The notes beneath the pieces are model-generated. The model searched no databases and had not been told where the DNA came from. It worked only from the letters and a program-made list of their open reading frames with translations. A stretch of 22,911 nucleotides of DNA, taken from positions 1 to 22,911 of the forward strand of contig CAZXBB010000224.1 of assembly GCA_964638815.1 (NCBI GenBank). Direction: 5' to 3'. Numbering within the stretch: position 1 is the first letter of the stretch; every line of letters starts with the position of its first letter. Of the stretch, positions 13,621 through 22,911 are shown piece after piece. This stretch comes from CAZXBB01 sp964638815 (GTDB taxonomy: Bacteria; Planctomycetota; Phycisphaerae; Phycisphaerales; SM1A02). A program made the translations under genes and the position numbers.

Positions 13621-14397
13621 TCACCGCCGCCGCAGCACCAGCACGTTGTCGAGCTGCTCGCCGTCGAACTCGATCGGCGCGTCCGCGTCCAGCCCGAAGT
13701 CGTACGTCGCGACGTGCTCCAGCGCCGGGACCGAGCGCAGCAGGCCGCGCATCTGCTTCACGTCGTACGTGCGGAACGTCCATCTCGTCTCGAACCGGCC
13801 CCGGTCGCGTTCCCCGGATACGACGAAACGCGCCCGCAGACGCTCGGTGCGCGTGCGACGGTCGGCGGGCGAGCTGTGGATGTTGCAGACGACGTGCACG
13901 CCGCCGCGGGAGCCGGTCCAGCGCTCGCGGGAGGGTGACCGGTCCGCGTAGTCGGCGACGTGGAGGCCGATGACGTACAGCCCGCCCGGCTTGAGAACGG
14001 CGGCGACGCGCTCCAGGTGGGCCCTCGCGTCCCTCTCCCGCAGCAGGTAGCGGAACGTGCTCACCATGCAGTGGGCGATGTCGAAGGGCCCGCGAACGGC
14101 GAAGTCCTGCATGCGGGCCTCGACGAGCCGCGCGCGGATCCGCCGGCGACGCAGACGCGTCCGCGCGAAGGCGAGCATGTCCGGCTCGATGTCGAATCCG
14201 GTGACGCGGTATCCCCGCTTCGCGCACGCCGCCACGAGACGCCCGCTCCCGCACGCCGGCTCGAGCATCGCGCGACCGCGTGTCGCGCCGTGCCGTGCCT
14301 GGAGCGCCTCGATGAAGGCGGCTTCCTTCCGTGAGTCCACGTCGAAGATGATGTCGTAATACAGGGCCTGCCGGTACCAGTCGAAGGGCTCGTACAC
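13621..14397 (-). CDS. Class I SAM-dependent methyltransferase
   Basis: A 258-residue Rossmann-fold methyltransferase of unknown substrate. SAM-binding motif I is MLEPACGSGRL (44-54), the acidic end of strand 2 is GFDIEPDML (68-75), and the motif around DIAHCMVSTFRYLL plus AAVLKPGGLYVIG covers strands 4 and 5. The C-terminal half (WTFRTYDVKQMRGLLRS) is typical of small-molecule or lipid/protein methyltransferases of this superfamily. I chose GTG 14397, 4 nt after the threonine synthase stop, giving an N-terminus YEPFDWYRQALYYDIIFD. Starts further upstream would add a Ser-Arg repeat that is only the thrC 3' repeat read in another frame. Tight spacing implies co-transcription with thrC; no functional link to threonine is evident. 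Confidence 0.87.
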   Translation of the reverse strand: MYEPFDWYRQALYYDIIFDVDSRKEAAFIEALQARHGATRGRAMLEPACGSGRLVAACAKRGYRVTGFDIEPDMLAFARTRLRRRRIRARLVEARMQDFAVRGPFDIAHCMVSTFRYLLRERDARAHLERVAAVLKPGGLYVIGLHVADYADRSPSRERWTGSRGGVHVVCNIHSSPADRRTRTERLRARFVVSGERDRGRFETRWTFRTYDVKQMRGLLRSVPALEHVATYDFGLDADAPIEFDGEQLDNVLVLRRR

Positions 14398-14401
14398 GGC
14401 G

Positions 14402-15661
14402 CTACTCGACCGGCTTCGTGATCGGCTTCGCGACCGGCTTCGTGCAGTCCGCACGTGGCAGGTCGGCGTCCATGGCCTCAACGTATTTCTGCACGGCCGC
14501 CGTGTTGAACACGACCACGTGCTCATCGGCGCCGATCGTTCCCACCCGGATCGCCCGCTCGAGCGCCACCAGGCACGCCGCCGTCTCCGGGCAGATCGCG
14601 AGGCCCTCGAGGGCCGAAGCCCGCCGCATCATCGGCACGATCGCGTCCTCGTCGGCGGCCAGCGCCGCGCCGCCCGACGCGCGCACGGCGTCGAGGATCA
14701 TGAAGTCCCCGACCGCCACCGGAACGCGCAGACCGCTCGCGATCGTGTGCGGAGCGTCCGGCGCCGCGGCGAAACGCGCGCCGGCGTCGAAGGCGTTCAC
14801 GATCGGCGCGCATCCGCTCGACTGGCAGGCGTACATCCGCGGCCGTTTCTCCGCGTCGCCCTCGAGCCATCCGAGCTGCGCCAGCTCGTCGAATGCCTTC
14901 CACATGCCGATGAGCCCGGTCCCGCCGCCTGTCGGGTAGAAGATCGCGTTGGGTAGAGTCCAGCCAAGCTGCTCGGCGAGCTCGAGGCCCATCGTCTTCT
15001 TGCCCTCGATGCGGTACGGCTCCTTCAGCGTGCTCATGTCGAACCAGCCGGCGGTCTCGACGCCCTCCCGAACCAGCCGCCCGCAGTCGTTGATGAGACC
15101 GTTCACGAGGTACGCCTTCGCCCCGTAGAGCGGCGCCTCGAGGCGATTGACGACTGGCGTGTCGTCGGGCATGAAGACGGTGCACGCCATGCCTGCCCGC
15201 GCCGCGTAGGCCGCGAGCGCGCCGCCGGCGTTGCCCGCGGTCGGCGCCGCGACGTGCGTGAGACCGAGCTGCTTCGCCATCGACACCGCCACCGCCATGC
15301 CCCGCGCTTTGAACGATCCCGTCGGCAGCCGCGACTCGTCCTTGATCGAGAGAAGCCCGGCGCCGAGCGCCGCCGCCAGACGCGGGCAGGAGAGCAGCGG
15401 CGTCATCGTCTCATCGAGCGAGACGATCGCCCCGTCGTCCTCGACCGGCAGCAGCTCGCGGTAGCGCCACATGGTCCGCGGCCGCGACGCCAGCGCGTCG
15501 CGCGTGACGGCGCCGGCCACGGCTGCAAGGTCGTAGCGGACGAGGAGCGGTCGCCCCTCGTGCGTGGTCTGCACGGTGCGCGCGGGCAGCCTGGTGCCGT
15601 CGAGCGCGGCCTCGAGGTGCGTGACGAAGCCGGTATGGGCAGTGGACCTGGTCTGTGTCAT
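14402..15661 (-). CDS. thrC: Threonine synthase
   Basis: A 419-residue fold-type II PLP enzyme that converts O-phosphohomoserine to threonine, the last step of threonine synthesis. The PLP lysine is K118 in PTGSFKARG, the phosphate-contacting loop is TAGNAGGA (141-148), and the glycine-rich loop is PTGGGTGLIG (243-252). The N-terminal part (RYRELLPVEDDGAIVSLDETMTPLL) and EPYRIEGKKTMGLELAEQLGW are hallmarks of the shorter, plant/archaeal-like threonine synthase class rather than the E. coli-type. The extreme C-terminus (TKPVAKPITKPVE) is a repeat-coded tail. ATG 15661 is chosen 14 nt after the upstream small gene's stop. It is second in a probable operon of small protein, thrC, methyltransferase and radA. 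A related PLP lyase cannot be fully excluded. Confidence 0.92.
   Translation of the reverse strand: MTQTRSTAHTGFVTHLEAALDGTRLPARTVQTTHEGRPLLVRYDLAAVAGAVTRDALASRPRTMWRYRELLPVEDDGAIVSLDETMTPLLSCPRLAAALGAGLLSIKDESRLPTGSFKARGMAVAVSMAKQLGLTHVAAPTAGNAGGALAAYAARAGMACTVFMPDDTPVVNRLEAPLYGAKAYLVNGLINDCGRLVREGVETAGWFDMSTLKEPYRIEGKKTMGLELAEQLGWTLPNAIFYPTGGGTGLIGMWKAFDELAQLGWLEGDAEKRPRMYACQSSGCAPIVNAFDAGARFAAAPDAPHTIASGLRVPVAVGDFMILDAVRASGGAALAADEDAIVPMMRRASALEGLAICPETAACLVALERAIRVGTIGADEHVVVFNTAAVQKYVEAMDADLPRADCTKPVAKPITKPVE
14408..14443. repeat. 12-bp in-frame repeat at the thrC 3' end
   Basis: Three copies of GACCGGCTTCGT with small changes start at 14408, 14420 and 14432. On the coding strand they encode the repeated tetrapeptide (T/A)KP(V/I) just before the stop codon. 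Confidence 0.85.
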
Positions 15662-15675
15662 GACGCGGGACGGGC

Positions 15676-15882
15676 TCACCGGCGGCGCTTCATGCGATGG
15701 ACCCACCGCGCGTACTCGAGGGCGGCGGCGATCCGCTCGCGACGCGGCGGGCGGCGGGAGGGATCCGTGCCGAACGCCGTCTCGTTGCGCCAGCGCCAGT
15801 AGGCCCGGTCGAACCGGGTCCGGACGCCGAGCGCCGCGAGCTCCCACACACCGAAGAGCGTCGAAACGAGCCACCTCATCAT
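15676..15882 (-). CDS. Small conserved-looking hypothetical protein
   Basis: A 68-residue basic protein of unknown function. It starts with an amphipathic/hydrophobic stretch (MMRWLVSTLFGVWELAALGV, residues 1-20) and continues with an aromatic-rich segment, AYWRWRNETAFG (27-38), then an Arg-rich tail ending HRMKRRR. The first 20 residues could be a membrane-surface helix or a short membrane segment. The pattern YWRWR-ETAFG reminds me of small proteins in planctomycete genomes, but I cannot confirm that. It ends 14 nt before thrC on the same strand and divergently faces arsM. A doubled ATG at 15882/15879 marks the probable start, without a clear Shine-Dalgarno. Support comes from the non-random composition, operon position and dense residue pattern; the call remains moderate. 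Confidence 0.6.
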   Translation of the reverse strand: MMRWLVSTLFGVWELAALGVRTRFDRAYWRWRNETAFGTDPSRRPPRRERIAAALEYARWVHRMKRRR

Positions 15883-15950
15883 CGGGCGTGATGGTACGCG
15901 GAACAGACCGTCAGCGGACGTGATTGGCCGGCAGCGAGGCGCCGACGGGT

Positions 15951-16063
15951 TTGACACCACATCCGGCCTCGAACGTGCGACCACGCGTTCGGATCGTCCG
16001 CCGGACGGCTCGCTTCATGCATGATCCGGGCTACGATACGCGAGATTACGACGACCCAAGGAG
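15951..16063 (+). promoter_or_regulatory. arsM upstream region: -35-like box, palindrome and Shine-Dalgarno
   Basis: TTGACA at 15951-15956 matches the -35 consensus exactly but has no good -10 at the usual spacing. A perfect 10-bp palindrome TCATGCATGA lies at 16015-16024, followed by TACGAT (16032-16037), a -10-like hexamer. The palindrome could be an operator of an unseen regulator. AAGGAG at 16058-16063 is a strong Shine-Dalgarno 7 nt before TTG 16071 and decides the arsM start. Only the Shine-Dalgarno is firm. Confidence 0.5.
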
Positions 16064-16070
16064 CCGGCGT

Positions 16071-17054
16071 TTGAGCTATCACACCACCGTCCAGGACGTC
16101 TACCGCAAGGCCGCCGAGGCGCCCGCACGCTCGCTGTGCTGCGTTCCCCAGACTCCGAAGTTCCTGCCGGGTCTCCGGGTCCCGTCGATCATGCACGAGA
16201 TGAACTACGGGTGCGGCACGACGATCCATCTCCAGGACATGGTGGAAGGCCAGACCGTGCTCTATGTCGGCGTCGGCGGCGGTCTCGAGGCGCTCCAGCT
16301 CGCGTACTTCACGCGACGCCCGGGCGGCGTCATCGCGGTCGACCCCGTGGCGGAGATGCGGGAGCTCGCGGCGGAGAACATCCGGCTCGCGGCGGCGACC
16401 AACGACTGGCTCGATCCGTCGTTCGTCGAGATCCGCGACGGCGACGCCCTGAACCTCCCGGTCGGGGACGCCACGGTGGACCTCGCCGCCCAGAACTGCC
16501 TGTTCAACATCTTCACGACGACGAGCGACGGCGACGGGGACCTCGAGCGTGCGCTCGCCGAGATGCACCGCGTCCTGAAGCCGGCCGGGCGGCTCGTGAT
16601 GAGCGATCCGATCGCCTCCCGCCGGATCCCCGAGCACCTGCGAAGCGACGAGGTGCTCCGCGCGCAGTGCATCTCCGGCTGCCTTCTGTACGACGAGTAC
16701 GTGCAGGCGATCGTGGACGCCGGCTTCGGCAGCGTCGAGATCCGCGGCCGCCGGCCGTACCGCATGCTCGACGCGCCCCGGTACGACCTGCCCGAGAACC
16801 TCCTGCTCGAGAGCGTCGAGGTCTGCGCCTACCGCGTCCCGCTCCCGGCGGACGGCCCGTGCGTCTTCACGGGACGCGTCGCGATTTATACCGGCGACGA
16901 CGAGACCTTCGACGACGGCGCGGGCCACGTGCTCGTCCGTGACATCCCGCTTCCCGTGTGCGACAAGACCGCCGGCGCGCTCGCCGCCCTCGGACGCGCC
17001 GATCTCACGATCACGGAGCCGACGTGGCATTACAACGGGGGCGGGTGCTGCTGA
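16071..17054 (+). CDS. arsM: Arsenite methyltransferase of the arsenosugar type (ArsM)
   Basis: A 327-residue SAM-dependent methyltransferase expected to methylate arsenite to mono- and dimethylated forms. The SAM motif is VLYVGVGGGLEALQL (63-77), with the acidic residue in AVDPVAEM. Cysteines that probably bind As(III) are C23/C24, C48 (MNYGCGTT), C143 (AQNCLFNIF) and C200; the C-terminus is the diagnostic YNGGGCC. The segments MHEMNYGCGTT, DGPCVFTG and PLPVCDKTA match the ArsM subfamily that partners ArsS, as I remember it, rather than the detoxification ArsM of ars operons. The start is TTG 16071: it has a strong Shine-Dalgarno and gives the family-like N-terminus MSYHTTVQDVYRKAA, whereas upstream ATGs add unrelated sequence. 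It precedes arsS by 94 nt on the same strand. No arsR, arsB or arsC is visible. Confidence 0.92.
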   Translation: MSYHTTVQDVYRKAAEAPARSLCCVPQTPKFLPGLRVPSIMHEMNYGCGTTIHLQDMVEGQTVLYVGVGGGLEALQLAYFTRRPGGVIAVDPVAEMRELAAENIRLAAATNDWLDPSFVEIRDGDALNLPVGDATVDLAAQNCLFNIFTTTSDGDGDLERALAEMHRVLKPAGRLVMSDPIASRRIPEHLRSDEVLRAQCISGCLLYDEYVQAIVDAGFGSVEIRGRRPYRMLDAPRYDLPENLLLESVEVCAYRVPLPADGPCVFTGRVAIYTGDDETFDDGAGHVLVRDIPLPVCDKTAGALAALGRADLTITEPTWHYNGGGCC

Positions 17055-17148
17055 TGGAACGACGAGGGGAACAGGGAGCGACGAGTCCGGGTCCGCGTCC
17101 CCCGAGAGGCCGTTCGTCGATCACTCCCTCGATCCGTTGTCTCCAGAC

Positions 17149-18147
17149 ATGATCCGGCTCCCCATCCTCCAGGGCACCGAGTTCCGCACGCGCTTCGAGA
17201 CGAGGCTGCGCGCCGCGCCGGAGATCGCCACGCTCCAGGTCAACATCGGGTACGTCTGCAACCTGGCGTGCCGGCACTGCCACGTCGAGTCCTCGCCGGC
17301 CCGGACGGGCGAGCACGAGAACATGAGCGAGGCGACCGCGCGACGCGTCGTGGACTGGGCGCTCGCCCACCCCGGGATCCGCACCGTCGATTTCACGGGC
17401 GGCAGCCCGGAGATGAACCCGAACTTCCGGTGGATGGTCGGGGCGATCACGGAATCCGGCCGGCAGGTGATCGACCGTTGCAATCCGACGATCATCGTCC
17501 ACGTGGACCGCAGGACGGGGACGGACTACGCGTGGATCCCGGAGTTCCTCGCGCAGCACCGCGTGCAGGTCGTGGCGTCGATGCCGTGCTACCTCGAGGA
17601 CAACGTGGACCGGCAGCGGGGCAAGGGCGCGTACGACGCCTCCGTCGAGGGGCTCCGGCGGCTCGTCGCGGCGGGCTACGGACGCGACCCCGCGCTGCGT
17701 CTCAACCTCGTTTACAACCCCGTCGGCCCCCATCTTCCACCGCCGCAAGCGCAGCTCGAGCAGGACTACAGGCGGGAGCTGCGGGCCCGCTACGAGCTCG
17801 AGTTCAGCGAGCTGTGGACGATCACCAACATGCCGATAAGCCGGTGGCGACACGAGCTCGAGCGCGACGGCCAGCTCGAGCGGTACATGACGCTGCTCAT
17901 CGAGTCGTTCAATCCGTCCACGATCAAGGGCCTGATGTGCCGCCACCAGATCTCGATCGACCCGCAGGGACGCCTGTACGACTGCGACTTCAACCAGGCG
18001 CTGGACATGCTCACACCGGGGTCCGAAGGGCGATTCCTGTGGGACTACACGGCGCAGGATCTCGCCGATCGCGTCATCCGCACGGACGATCACTGCTACG
18101 GCTGCACGGCCGGTGCGGGGAGCAGTTGCGGCGGTGAGCTCATCTGA
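17149..18147 (+). CDS. arsS: Arsenosugar biosynthesis radical SAM protein (ArsS)
   Basis: A 332-residue radical SAM enzyme that, in characterised relatives, joins a 5'-deoxyadenosyl group to dimethylarsenite, committing arsenic to arsenosugars. The [4Fe-4S] SAM motif CNLACRHC is at 37-44 (C37, C41, C44), followed by DFTGGSPEMNPNFRWM (81-96) for SAM binding. A Cys-rich C-terminal domain has C264, C279, C316 and C319 and ends GCTAGAGSSCGGELI, a subfamily signature. All positions are cysteine and the TGA at 18145 is a genuine stop, so this is not a selenoprotein form. ATG 17149 fits the family length; TTG 17137 is an alternative, neither with a clear Shine-Dalgarno. It lies directly behind arsM and ahead of a strong terminator, so the two genes form a self-contained unit. 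Confidence 0.92.
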   Translation: MIRLPILQGTEFRTRFETRLRAAPEIATLQVNIGYVCNLACRHCHVESSPARTGEHENMSEATARRVVDWALAHPGIRTVDFTGGSPEMNPNFRWMVGAITESGRQVIDRCNPTIIVHVDRRTGTDYAWIPEFLAQHRVQVVASMPCYLEDNVDRQRGKGAYDASVEGLRRLVAAGYGRDPALRLNLVYNPVGPHLPPPQAQLEQDYRRELRARYELEFSELWTITNMPISRWRHELERDGQLERYMTLLIESFNPSTIKGLMCRHQISIDPQGRLYDCDFNQALDMLTPGSEGRFLWDYTAQDLADRVIRTDDHCYGCTAGAGSSCGGELI

Positions 18148-18227
18148 CCGCGCGCCGTCGCGCACACTTTCGTAAACTTTTTTCTTGTTTTTGTCGATTG
18201 ACGTTTCGTAGAGTAGGTGAGTCCTGC

Positions 18228-18275
18228 ACAGACGCCGATCGATGCTCCGACCCGATCGGCGTCTGTTGTTTTTTG
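18228..18275 (+). terminator. Long-stem intrinsic terminator after arsS
   Basis: ACAGACGCCGATCG (18228-18241) pairs perfectly with CGATCGGCGTCTGT (18253-18266), a 14-bp stem with an 11-nt loop, followed by a T-rich tract TGTTTTTT (18267-18274). It lies about 80 nt past the arsS stop. A T-rich stretch (18178-18192) and a TTGACG box (18198-18203) precede it, so a short separate transcript ending here cannot be excluded. Confidence 0.88.
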
Positions 18276-18480
18276 AGCGCTCCGTAGCGCCCTTCGGGCG
18301 CACACTCGCTCCTGTGCTGCCGGGGCGGGGACGGCGGGCGCGCCGCAGGCGTTGCCTGCGGTCGCGCGTGCGCACCCGCCCGAGGGTTCGTAGCCCACCC
18401 TCCCCCGCCCCCTGGAAGGGAGGGGAGGTTCGTTTCGGACGTCCTTGCCCCGACCGTGCGCAGCGGCCGTCGCGGCCCCG
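18276..18480. repeat. Gene-free block of consecutive hairpins
   Basis: Between convergent arsS and nuoH I see no gene but several inverted repeats in a row: GCGCCC-TTC-GGGCGC (18287-18301), CCGCAGGC-GTT-GCCTGCGG (18343-18361), CCTCCCC/GGGGAGG with a 16-nt interior (18399-18428), and GGCCG-TCG-CGGCC (18465-18477). None is followed by a T-run. The look is that of a REP-like or small palindromic intergenic element; whether it is repeated elsewhere cannot be seen from one window. Confidence 0.65.
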
Positions 18481-18481
18481 C

Positions 18482-19702
18482 TCAGTCCACCTCGACCGGA
18501 CTGAACCGGCTTCCGATCAACGGGATCCGTCGGTTCGGCACGGCCTGCTTCGGCAGGTACGGGTAGACGATCACGATCGTGATCAGCGCCGCGAGAGAGC
18601 CGAGCACCATGAGGTCCGTCCAGCCGAAGAACACGAAGACCGAGGTGACGAGAACCAGGAGGAGACCGGCGGGAATCATGCCCTCCCACGCGAGCCGCAT
18701 GAGCTGGTCGAAGCGGAAACGCGGGAGCGTCCACCGCACCACCATCGTGAACAGCACCAGGAGGAACACCTTGGTCATCACGACGGCGAACTGCGCGAGG
18801 ATCAGGCTGAAACCGCCGGCCATCGGGAGGTCCGCCCCGAACAGGGGGTTGATCGACCATCCGCCCAGGAACAGCACGGCGAAGAACGCGGACCCCACGA
18901 ATATGTGGATGTACTCGCCCATGAAGAAGAGCGCCCACTTCATCGACGAGTACTCGGTGTGCCAGCCGCCGATGAGCTCCTGCTCGGCCTCGGCGAGGTC
19001 GAAGGGCGCCCGGTTCGCCTCGGCCAGCATGCACACGTAGAACAGGATCGCGGTGAGCGGCTGGTGCACGATGAACCACTGCCCCTCGACCTGCTGCCGG
19101 ATGATCTCCTCCGGCCGCACCGTGCCCGCGGCGAGGATCACGCACAGGAGGGCGAGCCCCATCGGGATCTCGTAGCTGATCATCTGCGCGGTCGCCCGCA
19201 GGCCGCCGAAGAACGAGTACTTGTTATTCGACGCCCAGCCGGCGAGCCCGACGCCGTATACGCCGAGCGACGCGGTGGCGACGAGATAGATGATGCCGAT
19301 GTTGACGTCCGCTCCGACGATCTTGACGGTGTGGCTGCCGAGCAGCTGGCCGAGAAGCGGAATCGAGCCCGTGTCGAGCGTGCCCGCCCACGGGATGATC
19401 GCGAAGCCGATCATCGCCGGGATCACGGCAAGCCCGGGGGCGAGGATGAACAGCACGCGATCGGCGCCGCGCGGCTGGAATTCCTCCTTCACGAAGAGCT
19501 TCAGCCCGTCCGCGATCGGCTGGAGCAGCCCGAGCGGCCCGACGCGGTTCGGCCCGATGCGGTCCTGCACCCACGCGCAGACCTTCCGTTCGAGCAGGAT
19601 GAAGTAGGCGGCCGCCCCGAGCGCGATGTGCAGGATCGTGACGATCACGATCGCCGACGTGACGAACTGCGGGGTGACAAACGCGGGGAGGTCGAAGGGC
19701 AT
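18482..19702 (-). CDS. nuoH: NADH-quinone oxidoreductase subunit H (NuoH)
   Basis: A 406-residue inner-membrane subunit of respiratory complex I that helps form the quinone site and links it to the proton-pumping arm. About eight or nine transmembrane segments are visible. Signature segments are ERKVCAWVQDRIGPNRVGPLGLLQPIADGLKL (38-69), GWASNNKYSFFGGLRATAQMISYEIP (155-180) and the acidic loop AEANRAPFDLAEAEQELIGGWHTEYSS (227-253), which carries the conserved glutamates. Length is somewhat above the E. coli protein, from an extended loop around 105-130 and 195-215. ATG 19702 is chosen; upstream in-frame sequence is an Arg/Ser-rich overlap with carB. No other nuo gene is in the window: carB lies 52 nt upstream and a convergent gene downstream. 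Co-transcription with carB is possible because no terminator is apparent between them. Confidence 0.96.
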   Translation of the reverse strand: MPFDLPAFVTPQFVTSAIVIVTILHIALGAAAYFILLERKVCAWVQDRIGPNRVGPLGLLQPIADGLKLFVKEEFQPRGADRVLFILAPGLAVIPAMIGFAIIPWAGTLDTGSIPLLGQLLGSHTVKIVGADVNIGIIYLVATASLGVYGVGLAGWASNNKYSFFGGLRATAQMISYEIPMGLALLCVILAAGTVRPEEIIRQQVEGQWFIVHQPLTAILFYVCMLAEANRAPFDLAEAEQELIGGWHTEYSSMKWALFFMGEYIHIFVGSAFFAVLFLGGWSINPLFGADLPMAGGFSLILAQFAVVMTKVFLLVLFTMVVRWTLPRFRFDQLMRLAWEGMIPAGLLLVLVTSVFVFFGWTDLMVLGSLAALITIVIVYPYLPKQAVPNRRIPLIGSRFSPVEVD

Positions 19703-19754
19703 GGCGGGAAGTGTATCGGAGGAGGGCGCTTCGGTGCGGGTCCGGAAGGCCGCT

Positions 19755-22911
<3,157 letters not shown>

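Noticed and set aside
14395..14526. Upstream extension of the methyltransferase with an Arg-Ser repeat N-terminus
   Set aside because: The Arg-Ser run is the 12-bp thrC 3' repeat read in another frame. GTG 14397 directly after the thrC stop gives a sensible N-terminus.
15924..16070. arsM starting at upstream ATG 15924 or 16017
   Set aside because: These add unrelated Arg/Pro-rich residues with no ribosome site, while TTG 16071 has AAGGAG 7 nt upstream and yields a family-like start.
18145..18147. Selenocysteine read-through of the arsS TGA
   Set aside because: The protein already ends in its expected signature (SSCGGELI) and the following codons do not continue a recognisable domain.
18096..19145. 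Minus-strand frame overlapping nuoH and arsS 3' ends
   Set aside because: It is nuoH read in the wrong frame, continuing through the hairpin block; no independent domain or start signal.

Overview
The window is about 22.9 kb of very GC-rich bacterial chromosome (by eye near 70% G+C, not counted). A signal-peptide-bearing outer-membrane porin shows a Gram-negative envelope. The OprO/OprP-like porin with an N-terminal coiled coil, the DUF3179 protein, the long acyl-CoA dehydrogenase and the enlarged CarB together suggest Planctomycetota, perhaps a Phycisphaerae-type organism. That placement is inference from remembered family resemblance, not a search result. No rRNA, tRNA, CRISPR array, transposase, integrase or phage gene was found; the gene content looks like ordinary chromosome.

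Layout: (1) 31-987, minus: a PLP-dependent threonine dehydratase/serine racemase. (2) 988-1223: a divergent intergenic gap with a 14-bp tandem repeat and an AT-rich patch. (3) 1224-9030, plus: a tight four-gene lipid operon of thiolase (fadI-like), bifunctional hydratase/3-hydroxyacyl-CoA dehydrogenase (fadJ-like), long acyl-CoA dehydrogenase, and a fusion of a PlsC-type acyltransferase with an alpha/beta hydrolase. The first three give a complete beta-oxidation spiral apart from acyl-CoA ligation; the fourth could link acyl chains to glycerolipid turnover. (4) 9049-11541, minus: a DUF3179 protein and, upstream of it, the porin, separated by a clear intrinsic terminator. (5) 11542-12055: a gene-free stretch ending in five perfect 14-bp repeats that run into the radA stop codon.

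(6) 12056-15882, minus: a likely operon of a 68-residue conserved-looking small protein, threonine synthase, a class I methyltransferase starting at GTG 4 nt after thrC, and radA. (7) 16071-18147, plus: arsM and arsS, the arsenite methyltransferase and radical-SAM enzyme of arsenosugar biosynthesis, followed by a long-stem terminator. (8) 18276-18480: a gene-free block packed with hairpins between convergent arsS and nuoH. (9) 18482-22911, minus: a stand-alone nuoH and the 3' part of carB, which runs off the right edge.

The most noteworthy items are the acyltransferase-hydrolase fusion inside a beta-oxidation operon, the two 14-bp tandem arrays (one supplying the radA stop codon), the arsM-arsS pair with a TTG start and an upstream palindrome, the hairpin block at 18276-18480, and the recurrence of short tandem repeats at the 3' ends of carB, thrC and radA. 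I did not see convincing evidence of a wholly new multi-gene system.
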